Assembly: GCA_028335865.1 (NCBI GenBank) | Contig: JAOKTA010000005.1 | Coordinates: 1 to 37,413, forward strand | DNA from: Candidatus Nitrosopumilus sp. | GTDB lineage: Archaea > Thermoproteota > Nitrososphaeria > Nitrososphaerales > Nitrosopumilaceae | Direction of reading: 5' to 3' | DNA: 37,413 nt | Translations under genes and position numbers: made by a program | Notes under the pieces: generated by a model | Database searches by the model: none | What the model was told of the DNA's origin: nothing | The model's input: the letters and a program-made list of their open reading frames with translations, nothing else | In this document: positions 1 to 7,432 of the stretch, one piece after another | How positions within the stretch are numbered: the first letter of the stretch is position 1 | Layout: the number at the start of each line of letters is the position of its first letter

Positions 1-22
1 AACACCGTCATTAATTTTTAAC

Positions 23-628
23 ATGAAAAAATATGGACCTATTATTGCATTTGTTGGTTTTAGTTTAATTTTGATTTCACTTTTAATTGCAATCTCTAGT
101 GTACCATCTGATATTTCAGAAGATGAAACTTTTTTGGTATCTTCTCTTTTTGAAGGAATGTTTGATGACGTTTCTGAAACTCTTCAAATTATGCCTGGGG
201 ATGTAATCTATACCTCATACACTACCTCTCTATCTGATGTTCCTTTATTGTGGGGAATTCAAATAATTGATTACCAATATGGTGATATGTTATACATACA
301 AATTTCAAATATTTTTGGAGATTCCTATGGGGAATTCATTCAAAACGATTCTGTTTTATTTACAACAACTCTAATAGATCAATCTGATACACTAAATTTT
401 CAAATTGAAAATACTGGTACTAGAATAATTGATGCTGTGGTTATGTTTTCTGAGGATCCTGAAAATTCTGATGCATTTTCAAATCCTAATTCCACTATGA
501 TGGACATGCTTTTAGCTTTAATAGTTTCAGGATTTTTAATTATCCTTGGAATTCTAATTCTACTAATTGGCATAATCATAACGATATTAGATTTAAAAAA
601 TAAATTAGATAATAAGCGAAATTATTAA
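23..628 (+). CDS. Hypothetical two-helix membrane protein (201 aa)
   Basis: I do not recognise a family. The protein has a hydrophobic helix near the N-terminus (about residues 8-27), then a polar domain of roughly 130 residues rich in Ser, Asp and aromatic residues, then a second strongly hydrophobic helix (about 162-190) and a short Lys/Asn-rich tail. This pattern suggests an extracytoplasmic domain held between two membrane anchors. There is no cleavable signal peptide with an obvious cleavage site, no cysteine pair and no catalytic motif. The ATG follows the window start by only 22 bases, so its promoter region is mostly outside. The next gene is convergent and overlaps its stop by 4 bp. 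Membrane topology is inference; function unknown. Confidence 0.75.
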   Translation: MKKYGPIIAFVGFSLILISLLIAISSVPSDISEDETFLVSSLFEGMFDDVSETLQIMPGDVIYTSYTTSLSDVPLLWGIQIIDYQYGDMLYIQISNIFGDSYGEFIQNDSVLFTTTLIDQSDTLNFQIENTGTRIIDAVVMFSEDPENSDAFSNPNSTMMDMLLALIVSGFLIILGILILLIGIIITILDLKNKLDNKRNY

Positions 629-939
629 GGATTGATATTCATCTTACCAAATTTTCCTTTGGTTAGGGATACTTCACCTTTAAACTCATTTGTGTAACCA
701 TTTTCTATTTGGACTTTATCTCCGACATTAACTGCTTTGATATCGTCACCCCACAATGTGAGTTTCATTTGGTTTTCTTCAGTTCCATCAGCATTAGATA
801 TTACTGCATCACAAACATCTACTGTTCCGCCAGTTTTGAGATTTACCGTTCTTGGTTCTCCTTTAGAAATAACTTCAGCTTCAACATTGACACCACTTTT
901 GGTTTTCTTTGCTTCTGAAATTGGTATTGATTCTGACAT
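625..939 (-). CDS. OB-fold single-stranded DNA-binding protein (RPA/SOSS-B-like, 104 aa)
   Basis: A short single OB-fold protein of the archaeal RPA/SOSS-B type, expected to bind single-stranded DNA in replication or repair. The sequence shows the beta-rich pattern of the family: strand 'SGVNVEAEVISKGEPRTV', a middle stretch 'VCDAVISNADGTEENQMKLT' followed by LWGDD, and a final strand with 'GDKVQIENGYTNEF'. The LWGDD segment after an 'ISDATG'-like stretch is typical of these OB folds. The frame stays open upstream to 1086, but that extension would run into the tRNA-Leu gene. The ATG at 939 has a TATA-like element 27 bp upstream, so I place the start there. It overlaps the preceding gene convergently by 4 bp. 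Family is fairly sure, exact role is inference. Confidence 0.8.
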   Translation of the reverse strand: MSESIPISEAKKTKSGVNVEAEVISKGEPRTVNLKTGGTVDVCDAVISNADGTEENQMKLTLWGDDIKAVNVGDKVQIENGYTNEFKGEVSLTKGKFGKMNINP

Positions 940-961
940 GTGTTTTTCAATAACCCTTTCG

Positions 962-970
962 ATTATAAGC
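962..970 (-). promoter_or_regulatory. TATA-like element for the OB-fold gene
   Basis: On the minus strand the sequence reads GCTTATAAT, centred 27 bp upstream of the ATG at 939. That is the spacing expected for a leaderless archaeal promoter, and it is the main reason for choosing the downstream start. Confidence 0.55.
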
Positions 971-1047
971 TTTGTTAAAAAATTTCTAAAAAATGATTCT
1001 ATAATTACAATAGTAATTAAAAAATATCGGAATAATCTAGTATTGTT

Positions 1048-1151
1048 GCAGAGGTATCGAAGCCTGGTCAACCGAGAGGGACTCAAGATCTCTAATATAG
1101 GAAATCCCTTCTCTTAGGAGTTCGTGGGTTCGAATCCCACCCTCTGCACCA
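1048..1151 (+). tRNA. tRNA-Leu (anticodon CAA), with 16-nt intron
   Basis: Acceptor stem GCAGAGG (1048-1054) pairs with CCTCTGC (1141-1147), discriminator A at 1148, and the following CCA (1149-1151) appears to be encoded. D stem TCG/CGA (1057-1059, 1073-1075). Anticodon stem AGGGA (1077-1081) pairs perfectly with TCCCT (1105-1109) only if bases 1088-1103 are removed as an intron between positions 37 and 38. The anticodon loop is then CTCAAGA with CAA at 1084-1086. A 14-nt variable arm (1110-1123) fits a class II tRNA-Leu. T stem GTGGG/CCCAC encloses TTCGAAT. The intron-exon pairing is weaker than a standard bulge-helix-bulge, so the exact intron edges could shift by a base or two. Confidence 0.93.
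1088..1103 (+). other. tRNA-Leu intron, position 37/38
   Basis: Sixteen bases whose removal restores a perfect five-pair anticodon stem and a normal 14-nt class II variable arm. Without removal the variable arm would be about 30 nt and the stem would contain a G-U pair. Inferred from base pairing only. Confidence 0.75.
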
Positions 1152-1499
1152 TTATCTTATTTTTTAATGATTCATTCAAAAAATTAGTTGTAAAAATTAT
1201 ACAACTATTGTTTTTACTTTAGTTACTGAGTGATTTGAAATTTTTTTGTGTATTTCTGCTAAATTATCATCTTTAAATGATAAATTGCATCTAAAACACT
1301 TCCAAATTAGTTCTGTCACACGTTAATTATGCATAATTTACTTATAAAGATATTGCATGATTGATCCGATTTCTTACAAAACATGATCATTGTTTTCAGA
1401 AACATGTAATTTTTTGGTTTTTTTAGATCATTATCATATTATTTACCGACTAAAAATGAATCAAAGGGTTTAGAAACAAAATAGTTGTATAATTTTTTA
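1152..1499. other. Gene-free interval with two hairpins
   Basis: No coding frame with recognisable content and no complete tRNA or C/D RNA pattern is seen in these 348 bases. Two perfect 7-bp inverted repeats are present: AGTTGTA at 1186-1192 with TACAACT at 1200-1206, and TTATCAT at 1264-1270 with ATGATAA at 1277-1283. The first lies about 35 bases after tRNA-Leu and is followed by a T-rich stretch, so it could be a transcription end. The remainder probably holds the promoter for the membrane protein gene at 1500. Confidence 0.4.
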
Positions 1500-2123
1500 A
1501 TGGTATTTGATATTTTTGAGCTTTTTGGCGAATTTTCCTATTTTGGAATTTTTCTTATATTGATTGGCGTAAATGCATCGCCGATCTTAATGCCTCCTAG
1601 TTGGATCGTTTTAACATCTTTTTACCTTCTTGACCCTACTTTGAATATCGTACTTCTTGCTGTAGTTGGTGCTACGGGTGCCACTATTGGTAGATTTTTT
1701 CTAAAAAGAATTAGTGGATTATTTAGAAAATTTGTTGGAGAAGAACAGAAATCTAATCTTGATATGATTGGATCTTATTTGAATAAGAAAAAACACGGCT
1801 ATCTAATTGCATCTTTTTTGTTTGGCGCAACGCCTCTTCCAAGTAATATTTTATTTATCACATATGGTCTAATGCGTGCAAAAAGTGTTGGTATCTATGT
1901 TGGATTTTGGTTTGGTAGAACTATTTCTTACATCATAATGATATATTTTGGAAATACTGTTTTAACCCCATTTTTAGAAATGTTTGAGGATCGTCTTACT
2001 GGAATTCTCCTAATTGATGGTGTTGGAATTTTATTGATTATTTTATTTGCATGTGTTAATTGGACAGTATTACTCACTCAAAGAAAAATTAAATTTGTTA
2101 AACCCAAAATATGGAGATTCTAA
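1500..2123 (+). CDS. Polytopic membrane protein, VTT/DedA-like
   Basis: About 207 residues with five or so hydrophobic helices separated by a basic loop (GRFFLKRISGLFRKFVGEEQ). The segment around 'FLFGATPLPSNILFITYGLM' followed by a Lys and a Gly/Arg-containing helix ('GFWFGRTISY') resembles the core of VTT (SNARE-associated/DedA) proteins, in which an amphipathic proline-containing reentrant loop is followed by a conserved Arg. I treat this as a tentative match. An in-frame TTG at 1485 would add five residues; the ATG at 1500 is preferred because the extra residues are not part of a helix. The stop codon is directly followed by the ATG of the HD gene, so the two are very likely co-transcribed. 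Substrate unknown. Confidence 0.7.
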   Translation: MVFDIFELFGEFSYFGIFLILIGVNASPILMPPSWIVLTSFYLLDPTLNIVLLAVVGATGATIGRFFLKRISGLFRKFVGEEQKSNLDMIGSYLNKKKHGYLIASFLFGATPLPSNILFITYGLMRAKSVGIYVGFWFGRTISYIIMIYFGNTVLTPFLEMFEDRLTGILLIDGVGILLIILFACVNWTVLLTQRKIKFVKPKIWRF

Positions 2124-2744
2124 ATGAAAGTCCTTGATTCTATAAAAAATGAAGTAATTAAAATGATGGATAATGATCCTGCCCATGATTTTGAACATGT
2201 TATGCGAGTTTACAATAATGCTGAAAAAATAAGTAAAAAAGAAAAAGCAAATCAAAAATTAATTCTTAGTGCTGCATTACTGCATGATATTGTTTCATAC
2301 CCTAAATCTAGTAAACGTTCTAAACTTTCTTCTATAGAAAGCGCAAAAAAATCAAAATTAATTTTAAAAAAATATGAATTCACTGATGAAGAAATTAATA
2401 TTGTTTCTAATGCCATTGCTGATCATAGTTTTTCTCAAAATAAAATTTCTCAAAGTCTTGAAGGAAAAATATTGCAAGATGCTGATAGGTTGGATGCTTT
2501 GGGTGCAATAGGAATTGCAAGAGTTTTTGCTACTAGTGGTTCTCTTAATCGACCTTTTTACAACCTAGATGATCCTTTTTGTGCTAAAAGAAATCCCGAT
2601 GATAATCTTTGGGCTGTTGATCATTTTTTCAATAAATTACTCAAACTAGAATTTATGATGAATACAAAATCTGGTAAAATTGAAGCTAAGAAAAGAACTA
2701 AGGTACTCAGGACATTTTTAAAAGAATTAAAAAATGAAGTTTAA
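2124..2744 (+). CDS. HD-domain phosphohydrolase (206 aa)
   Basis: Metal-dependent phosphohydrolase of the HD superfamily, YedJ-like subgroup. The metal ligands are visible in order: His21/His25 in HDFEHVMRV, the HD dyad His54-Asp55 in ALLHDIV, a further His in IADHSFS (His101) and an Asp in QDADRLDALGA (119-124). The segment 'FYNLDDPFCAKRNPDDN' near residue 140-160 is also typical of this subgroup. Substrates of these proteins are usually nucleotides or small phosphorylated metabolites, but nothing here says which. The ATG follows the stop of the upstream membrane protein without any gap, implying translational coupling. The 3' end overlaps a convergent gene by 4 bp. Confidence 0.88.
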   Translation: MKVLDSIKNEVIKMMDNDPAHDFEHVMRVYNNAEKISKKEKANQKLILSAALLHDIVSYPKSSKRSKLSSIESAKKSKLILKKYEFTDEEINIVSNAIADHSFSQNKISQSLEGKILQDADRLDALGAIGIARVFATSGSLNRPFYNLDDPFCAKRNPDDNLWAVDHFFNKLLKLEFMMNTKSGKIEAKKRTKVLRTFLKELKNEV

Positions 2745-3052
2745 CCATAATCTACATATCTGTCGTATCTAGTTTCTATTTCATTATTTTCACCTGAAAT
2801 TATTTTTTCATATTCCAGTTTTTTTCTAGATTCTATGTATTTGCAAATTTCTTCAAAATCTTCATTTTTTGGGTATGCATCAAAAACAGGTTCAATCATT
2901 TTTAGATATTCTAACGTTTTCTCTCTGAATTCTTCTCTTAGTGGTTTTCTAATCCCTTGCATTCTGAACCATACTGCTGTCCAACTTGCTCCTACAACAT
3001 GTGGCAATAAGTCGAATGCCCTTTGTATTTCAAATCGTTCGTCGTTTCTCAT
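2741..3052 (-). CDS. Hypothetical protein at the end of the hemA-hemB operon (103 aa)
   Basis: I do not recognise a domain. The product is a small, charged, mostly helical soluble protein with an aromatic-rich segment near residue 22 (GASWTAVWFRMQG) and a Lys/Glu-rich C-terminal half. Its ATG overlaps the hemB stop by 4 bp, so it is translationally coupled to the tetrapyrrole genes and may assist that pathway; this is inferred from context alone. It converges on the HD gene with a 4-bp overlap. Confidence 0.75.
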   Translation of the reverse strand: MRNDERFEIQRAFDLLPHVVGASWTAVWFRMQGIRKPLREEFREKTLEYLKMIEPVFDAYPKNEDFEEICKYIESRKKLEYEKIISGENNEIETRYDRYVDYG

Positions 3053-4029
3053 GATTCCTGAAGAAATCTTGATGCTGATTTTGCAAAATATGTAACTATC
3101 ATGTCTGCACCTGCTCTTTTAATTGAGTGAAGAATCTCTAATGTGATGTCTTTTTCATTTACATATCCTAATTGGGATGCAGCTTTTACCAGTGCGTATT
3201 CCCCCGAAACACTATAAGCTGCTACTGGAACATTGTATTTTCTTCTGGTCTCTGCAATTAAATCCAAATATGCTAATGCTGGTTTAATCATTACAATGTC
3301 TACCCCTTCATTGATGTCCGTTTCCACTTCCATCATTGCCTCTCTTGCATTTGTAAATGGAACTTGGTATGTTTTTCTATCTCCAAATTTTGGTGCACAT
3401 TCTGCAGCATCTCTAAATGGTGCATAAAAATTTGAACGATGTTTTGCTGAATGTGACATTATGGAAACATCTGTAAATCCTTTATCGTCTAGAGCTTTTC
3501 TTATTGCGGCAACTTGACCATCCATCATTGCAGATGGTGAAACTGTATCTACCCCTGCTTTAGCTTGACTAATGGCAATCTTTGCAAGTATGTCCAAACT
3601 TGTATCGTTATCAATTTTATCACCTTGAATAATTCCACAATGACCTGTAGATGTAAATTGACATAAACAAACATCTGCCATGATTACTATTTTGTCACCA
3701 AATTCTTTTCTGATTTGACTAATTGCTTTTTGAACAATACCGTTGTCATCAAAAGCTGAACTTCCCACTTCATCTTTTTGTGTTGGGATTCCAAATAACA
3801 TGATTGCAGGAATTCCTAAATCTATAATTGTTTTAACTTCATCATTTACCTCTTCCAATGGCAATCTTTCAATTTCTGACATTGATTCAACTTTGATTCT
3901 TGTTTTAAGATCCTCTTGAACAAATACTGGACAAATGAAATCTTTGGGTGTTAATGTGGTTTCTTGAACTAATTCTCTCATTTTCTCTGAGATTCGTAAT
4001 CTTCTAAGACGTTTAGTGGGAAATGACAT
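3049..4029 (-). CDS. hemB: Delta-aminolevulinic acid dehydratase (porphobilinogen synthase)
   Basis: Condenses two 5-aminolevulinate molecules to porphobilinogen in tetrapyrrole synthesis. The length (326 aa) is normal. Both Schiff-base lysines are visible: Lys196 in SHSAKHRSNFYAPFRDAA and Lys249 in IVMIKPALAYLDLI. The zinc-type cysteine cluster is present as Cys121, Cys123 and Cys131 in DVCLCQFTSTGHCG, so this looks like a zinc enzyme rather than a purely magnesium-dependent one. The gene lies 31 bp downstream of hemA on the same strand and overlaps the next small gene by 4 bp, so hemA, hemB and that gene probably form one transcript with the precorrin-2 dehydrogenase-like gene upstream. Confidence 0.97.
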   Translation of the reverse strand: MSFPTKRLRRLRISEKMRELVQETTLTPKDFICPVFVQEDLKTRIKVESMSEIERLPLEEVNDEVKTIIDLGIPAIMLFGIPTQKDEVGSSAFDDNGIVQKAISQIRKEFGDKIVIMADVCLCQFTSTGHCGIIQGDKIDNDTSLDILAKIAISQAKAGVDTVSPSAMMDGQVAAIRKALDDKGFTDVSIMSHSAKHRSNFYAPFRDAAECAPKFGDRKTYQVPFTNAREAMMEVETDINEGVDIVMIKPALAYLDLIAETRRKYNVPVAAYSVSGEYALVKAASQLGYVNEKDITLEILHSIKRAGADMIVTYFAKSASRFLQES

Positions 4030-4060
4030 GTTTAAAATTTATTCTGGCTAAAATATAATC

Positions 4061-5332
4061 CTAGTCAGCCTGATTTTGTTTTTTATAGTCAAATAACTTA
4101 CTGGCTAATTCTAATACACCTGGTTGACCTTGTTCTGATGCCTTTCTGATATTATTCATTGGGGTTGACACAATACTCTCTACCACTGCTTTTGTTAATT
4201 CTTCAATAATTTTGATTTTTTTCTCATCTTTCTCACCTAACATTTGTAGCGCTTTTTGCAGTTCTTTTTCTCTGAGATCCTCTATACTTTTGAATACGTC
4301 CGTTACAAGTGGTTCTGCATCTAATCTTTTCATTGAGGCTTCTAATACTGATACTTCTTCTCTAATTATATTTTCAACGGTTTTCACCTTGTTTAATCTA
4401 GCATTCATGTTTTTTTCAACCATTTCTGCAATTTGATCTAAATTCATTAGTTTAACTCCTCCAATGGTTGCTACTTTCTCATCTACCGTTCTTGGATTTG
4501 ATAAATCTAGTATCATCATTCCGTTGTTTTTATTTTTCATTGCGTCTGTGATTCTTTCTTGTGTTACCAGAAAGTATGGTGCAGTTGTTGCAACAAATAT
4601 TATGTCATATCTGTTAAACCCTGATAAAACTTCTTCAAACTTAATTGGCTTTCCTCCCATTGTTTCACAAAATGTTTCTGATCTTCCAATAGTTCTACTT
4701 GTAACATTAAATTCATACCCTCTTCTTTGTAATGATTTTGCAACTAGGGTTGACACTTCTCCAGTTCCAATCAAAAGAATTTTCTTTGTTTTTAATTCAT
4801 CAATATTTTCTTCTGCAAGTTTTACTGCCATTGATCCTACTGATATTCCACCTTTGCCAATCCCGCTAGAATTTCTAATCCTAGTTCCCATTCTGATTGC
4901 CTTATCAAACAATGTGTTGAGATGCTGACCTGATGCTTTTACTTCCCTGGCTGATGTTATGGAATTTTTTATTTGGCCTAAAATTTGTTCTTCACCTAAC
5001 ACCATTGAATCTAAGCCTGACGTTAACTTCAACAGGTGATGCATTGCTTCCTGATTTTCTACAAATTCTATATTTTCATTAAATGTTTCTTCATCAAGCC
5101 CTGTTATGCTTGCCCATGTTTTTTTAATTTTATCTATGTTGTCTGATTTTGACTTTGCAAATAATTCAATTCTATTGCAAGTTTGAATTATTACACATTC
5201 ATCTAATTCTGAATGTTTTTTAAATTGTTGATATGCGTTTTCAACATCTTTGATAGTAAATTTCTCTAAAATATGGATTGGTGAGTTACGAAAAGTTACA
5301 CGTGCATTGATGATTTTTTGATTCATTTCCAT
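4061..5332 (-). CDS. hemA: Glutamyl-tRNA reductase
   Basis: Reduces glutamyl-tRNA(Glu) with NADPH to glutamate-1-semialdehyde, the first committed step of C5-type tetrapyrrole synthesis. The catalytic cysteine is Cys52 in QTCNRIELFA. The tRNA-recognition region with 'SGLDSMVLGEEQILGQIK' follows, then the nucleotide-binding Rossmann segment 'LLIGTGEVSTLVAKSL', and a C-terminal helical dimerisation domain. The length (423 aa) is normal. The N-terminus overlaps the upstream precorrin-2 dehydrogenase-like gene by 10 bp, so the two are translationally coupled. The partner aminomutase HemL is not in the window. Confidence 0.97.
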   Translation of the reverse strand: MEMNQKIINARVTFRNSPIHILEKFTIKDVENAYQQFKKHSELDECVIIQTCNRIELFAKSKSDNIDKIKKTWASITGLDEETFNENIEFVENQEAMHHLLKLTSGLDSMVLGEEQILGQIKNSITSAREVKASGQHLNTLFDKAIRMGTRIRNSSGIGKGGISVGSMAVKLAEENIDELKTKKILLIGTGEVSTLVAKSLQRRGYEFNVTSRTIGRSETFCETMGGKPIKFEEVLSGFNRYDIIFVATTAPYFLVTQERITDAMKNKNNGMMILDLSNPRTVDEKVATIGGVKLMNLDQIAEMVEKNMNARLNKVKTVENIIREEVSVLEASMKRLDAEPLVTDVFKSIEDLREKELQKALQMLGEKDEKKIKIIEELTKAVVESIVSTPMNNIRKASEQGQPGVLELASKLFDYKKQNQAD

Positions 5333-5976
5333 TTTTTTAGTATCTCTATTGCTCGCTTTTCAGCTTTTTTTATCTGCCCGTCTTTTATTAACTGATCAAT
5401 ATGATTGTCAGTCATGATGCTGCGTAGACATTCTTTTCGTTCAAATTGAGTTGGAATGATTTCTTTAGATAGTTCCCGTGATATTTTTTGTATTTTAATT
5501 TGAGCGATATCCTCTTTTGAAATAACTTTTTTTAGTGCAATTTCAGCTTTTGATTTAATTTTTTTTGCCATTATTGGACTCCTGCCTCCAGTGAAAATTG
5601 CAACTTGAATCATTTTTTCAAAATCAATAATGGCTGCATTTGCAAAATCACTATCTTCAGGATTATCTGAACTATATGCTATTATTTTCTTTTTCTTTGC
5701 ATAGTTGATTATTTTTTGATTAATTTTTTTATCATTTGTTGTTGTAATTATTAAGTCTGGTTTTAATTCTAAAATAAATTTTATATTTTCAATTTTTTGT
5801 TTTTTTAATATGATTTTTTTTGTTTTTACTAATTTTGAAATCTGGGCATTTATAGAATCACTAATAACCACAATTTCACATTTTTCATTTACTATTGATT
5901 TTATTCTTTTTTCAGCCTCATTTCCTCCCCCTACAATAATGATTTTTTTACCTTCAAGATTTAGATTTATTATCAT
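5323..5976 (-). CDS. Precorrin-2 dehydrogenase / sirohydrochlorin ferrochelatase-like (CysG N-terminal, Met8 type)
   Basis: Siroheme-branch protein that oxidises precorrin-2 to sirohydrochlorin with NAD and, in some members, inserts iron. It starts with a Rossmann motif 'KKIIIVGGGNEAEKRI' (about residues 10-25) and carries the family segment 'DFANAAIIDFEKM' followed by 'VAIFTGGRSPIMAKKIK' (about 108-143). The C-terminal part is a Lys/Glu-rich helical domain of usual size; total 217 aa. There is no methyltransferase (CysG C-terminal) domain. It is the first gene of the minus-strand set leading into hemA, with a 10-bp overlap. With the divergent siroheme decarboxylase 70 bp away this fits a siroheme-dependent haem pathway. 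Whether it also acts as chelatase cannot be told from sequence alone. Confidence 0.88.
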   Translation of the reverse strand: MIINLNLEGKKIIIVGGGNEAEKRIKSIVNEKCEIVVISDSINAQISKLVKTKKIILKKQKIENIKFILELKPDLIITTTNDKKINQKIINYAKKKKIIAYSSDNPEDSDFANAAIIDFEKMIQVAIFTGGRSPIMAKKIKSKAEIALKKVISKEDIAQIKIQKISRELSKEIIPTQFERKECLRSIMTDNHIDQLIKDGQIKKAEKRAIEILKKWK

Positions 5977-6046
5977 CGATCCAAAACACTGCAGTTTCTA
6001 TTTATGTATTAAAAATCACTGTGTGAAATACTAGCTACATTTTTAA

Positions 6047-7090
6047 TTGAATCTCCGATTAATTCACTTATTGTCTTCTTTGGGTGAATCTGATAAGGAA
6101 CTTCTAAATGAAATTCAATGGACGTTCCCATTAGTTACTAGACCCTTTGATGCCATTGCAAAAAAATTTGATACTACTCCAGAAATTATTAAAGAAAATT
6201 TGAAAAATCTTAAAGAAATTGGCGTCTTAAGACAATTGAGTGCAATTTTTGATACTCGAAAACTTGGTTACACTAGTTCACTGGTTGCAATGGAAATTGA
6301 ACATGATGAATTGGATCATGTAGCTAGTCAAATCAATCGTCATCCTGGAGTGAGTCATAATTATGAACGTGATCATCAGTTTAATCTCTGGTTCACATTA
6401 GCTGTGCCTCCCGGTGCTGATCTAAATGATGAGCTTGAAAAATTTAATGTTCTAAAAGGAATTAAAAAAGTTAGAATGCTTCCAACTTTACAATTATTCA
6501 AAATAGGTGTAAAGCTTGACTTGGTCGATGATAAGAAACATGACATTGCACCATCTGAAGAAAAGAAAGAAATTAAAAATATTGAATTCAAACCTACAGA
6601 AGAAGACAAAGATTTTATCCGTGAATTACAAAAAGATATGGAAATTATTGATGAGCCATTTGTAAATGCTGCAAAAAATCTTGGTATTACTGAAGATGAA
6701 GTATTTGCAAAAATGAAACACTATGAGGATGTAGGTGTCATGCGAAGATTTGCAGCCATTTTGAGACACAGACAAGTAGGATTCACTGCAAATGGTATGA
6801 TTGTCTGGAAAGTTCCTGAAGATAGGATCACTTCTGTTGGCGAAACACTAGGATCATTTCCTCAAGTTAGCCATTGTTATGAGCGCCCTACTTACGATGA
6901 TTGGCCATACAATGTATTTTCAATGATTCATTGTAAAACACACGATGAGGCTTATGATGTAGCTAAAACAATTCAAGACCAAATTAACGTTGATGAATAC
7001 AAAATCCTTTTCAGTTCTCGTGAATTTAAAAAAACTCGAGTTGAATATTTTGTTGAAAATTCATTTAGTTTAGAAGACACTACTGCTTAA
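6047..7090 (+). CDS. Fused siroheme decarboxylase AhbA-AhbB (Lrp/AsnC-like fold)
   Basis: Converts siroheme to 12,18-didecarboxysiroheme in the alternative haem route. Two tandem copies of the HTH plus AsnC-type domain are visible. The N-terminal copy (about 14-160) contains SHNYERDHQFNLWFTL at 103-118, the AhbA-type signature. The C-terminal copy (about 185-340) contains SHCYERPTYDDWPYNVF at 275-291, the AhbB-type signature. In many organisms these are two genes; here they are one 347-residue chain, so the heterodimer is probably replaced by a fused protein. An in-frame stop lies directly before the TTG at 6047 and no ATG occurs before the first domain, so initiation must use TTG (6047, 6071 or 6080). 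It is easily mistaken for a transcription regulator. It diverges from the hemA operon. Confidence 0.9.
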   Translation: MNLRLIHLLSSLGESDKELLNEIQWTFPLVTRPFDAIAKKFDTTPEIIKENLKNLKEIGVLRQLSAIFDTRKLGYTSSLVAMEIEHDELDHVASQINRHPGVSHNYERDHQFNLWFTLAVPPGADLNDELEKFNVLKGIKKVRMLPTLQLFKIGVKLDLVDDKKHDIAPSEEKKEIKNIEFKPTEEDKDFIRELQKDMEIIDEPFVNAAKNLGITEDEVFAKMKHYEDVGVMRRFAAILRHRQVGFTANGMIVWKVPEDRITSVGETLGSFPQVSHCYERPTYDDWPYNVFSMIHCKTHDEAYDVAKTIQDQINVDEYKILFSSREFKKTRVEYFVENSFSLEDTTA

Positions 7091-7425
7091 ATTTCATTTT
7101 TATCGTGCCCAACCACATGAATGTTACAAAAATACTGATCATTCATGTTGCAATAGTATAGTGAATCTTTTCCACATTCTTTACATGGTGGTTTTTCATC
7201 CTCTGGTGATAATTTGGTATGATAAATTTTACTTCTAGTTGTGACACTTGAATTTTTATAAATTCTAGTTAGGTTTGAATAATATTTCAATTCTTCTGGA
7301 TTTAGAATTTGTTCACTTTTGATTTTTTTAATTATTAATTGCCATTTCTTATATTTCCCAATTTTGGCAAGCTTCATCCTCTCGATGATTTCTATGGTTT
7401 TTTCTGAATTTATTGGAGCATCCAT
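7087..7425 (-). CDS. Small C-terminal zinc-finger protein (112 aa)
   Basis: The first 75 residues form a basic helical region with no family I recognise. The C-terminal 30 residues carry a Cys/His set: CKECGKDSLYYC, then YFCNIHVVGH, arranged as CX2C-X7-C-X6-C-X2-H-X3-H. This is a plausible two-site zinc-binding module somewhat like B-box or treble-clef fingers, suggesting binding to nucleic acid or protein. The 3' end overlaps the siroheme decarboxylase gene convergently by 4 bp. The upstream aldo/keto reductase on the same strand ends 7 bp away, so they may share a transcript. Function unknown. Confidence 0.75.
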   Translation of the reverse strand: MDAPINSEKTIEIIERMKLAKIGKYKKWQLIIKKIKSEQILNPEELKYYSNLTRIYKNSSVTTRSKIYHTKLSPEDEKPPCKECGKDSLYYCNMNDQYFCNIHVVGHDKNEI

Positions 7426-7432
7426 TTAGAAG

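Noticed and set aside
940-1086. Longer N-terminus for the OB-fold protein
   Set aside because: It would run through the tRNA-Leu gene and over the TATA-like element, and adds a hydrophobic stretch foreign to the family.
737-1117. 126-codon plus-strand frame crossing into tRNA-Leu
   Set aside because: Antisense to the OB-fold gene and overlapping the tRNA; no recognisable domain.
4464-4928. 154-codon plus-strand frame
   Set aside because: Lies wholly antisense to hemA, whose motifs are complete.
6047-7090. Lrp/AsnC transcription regulator
   Set aside because: The SHNYERDH and SHCYERP-DWPYN signatures are of siroheme decarboxylase subunits, and the gene lies beside hemA-hemB.
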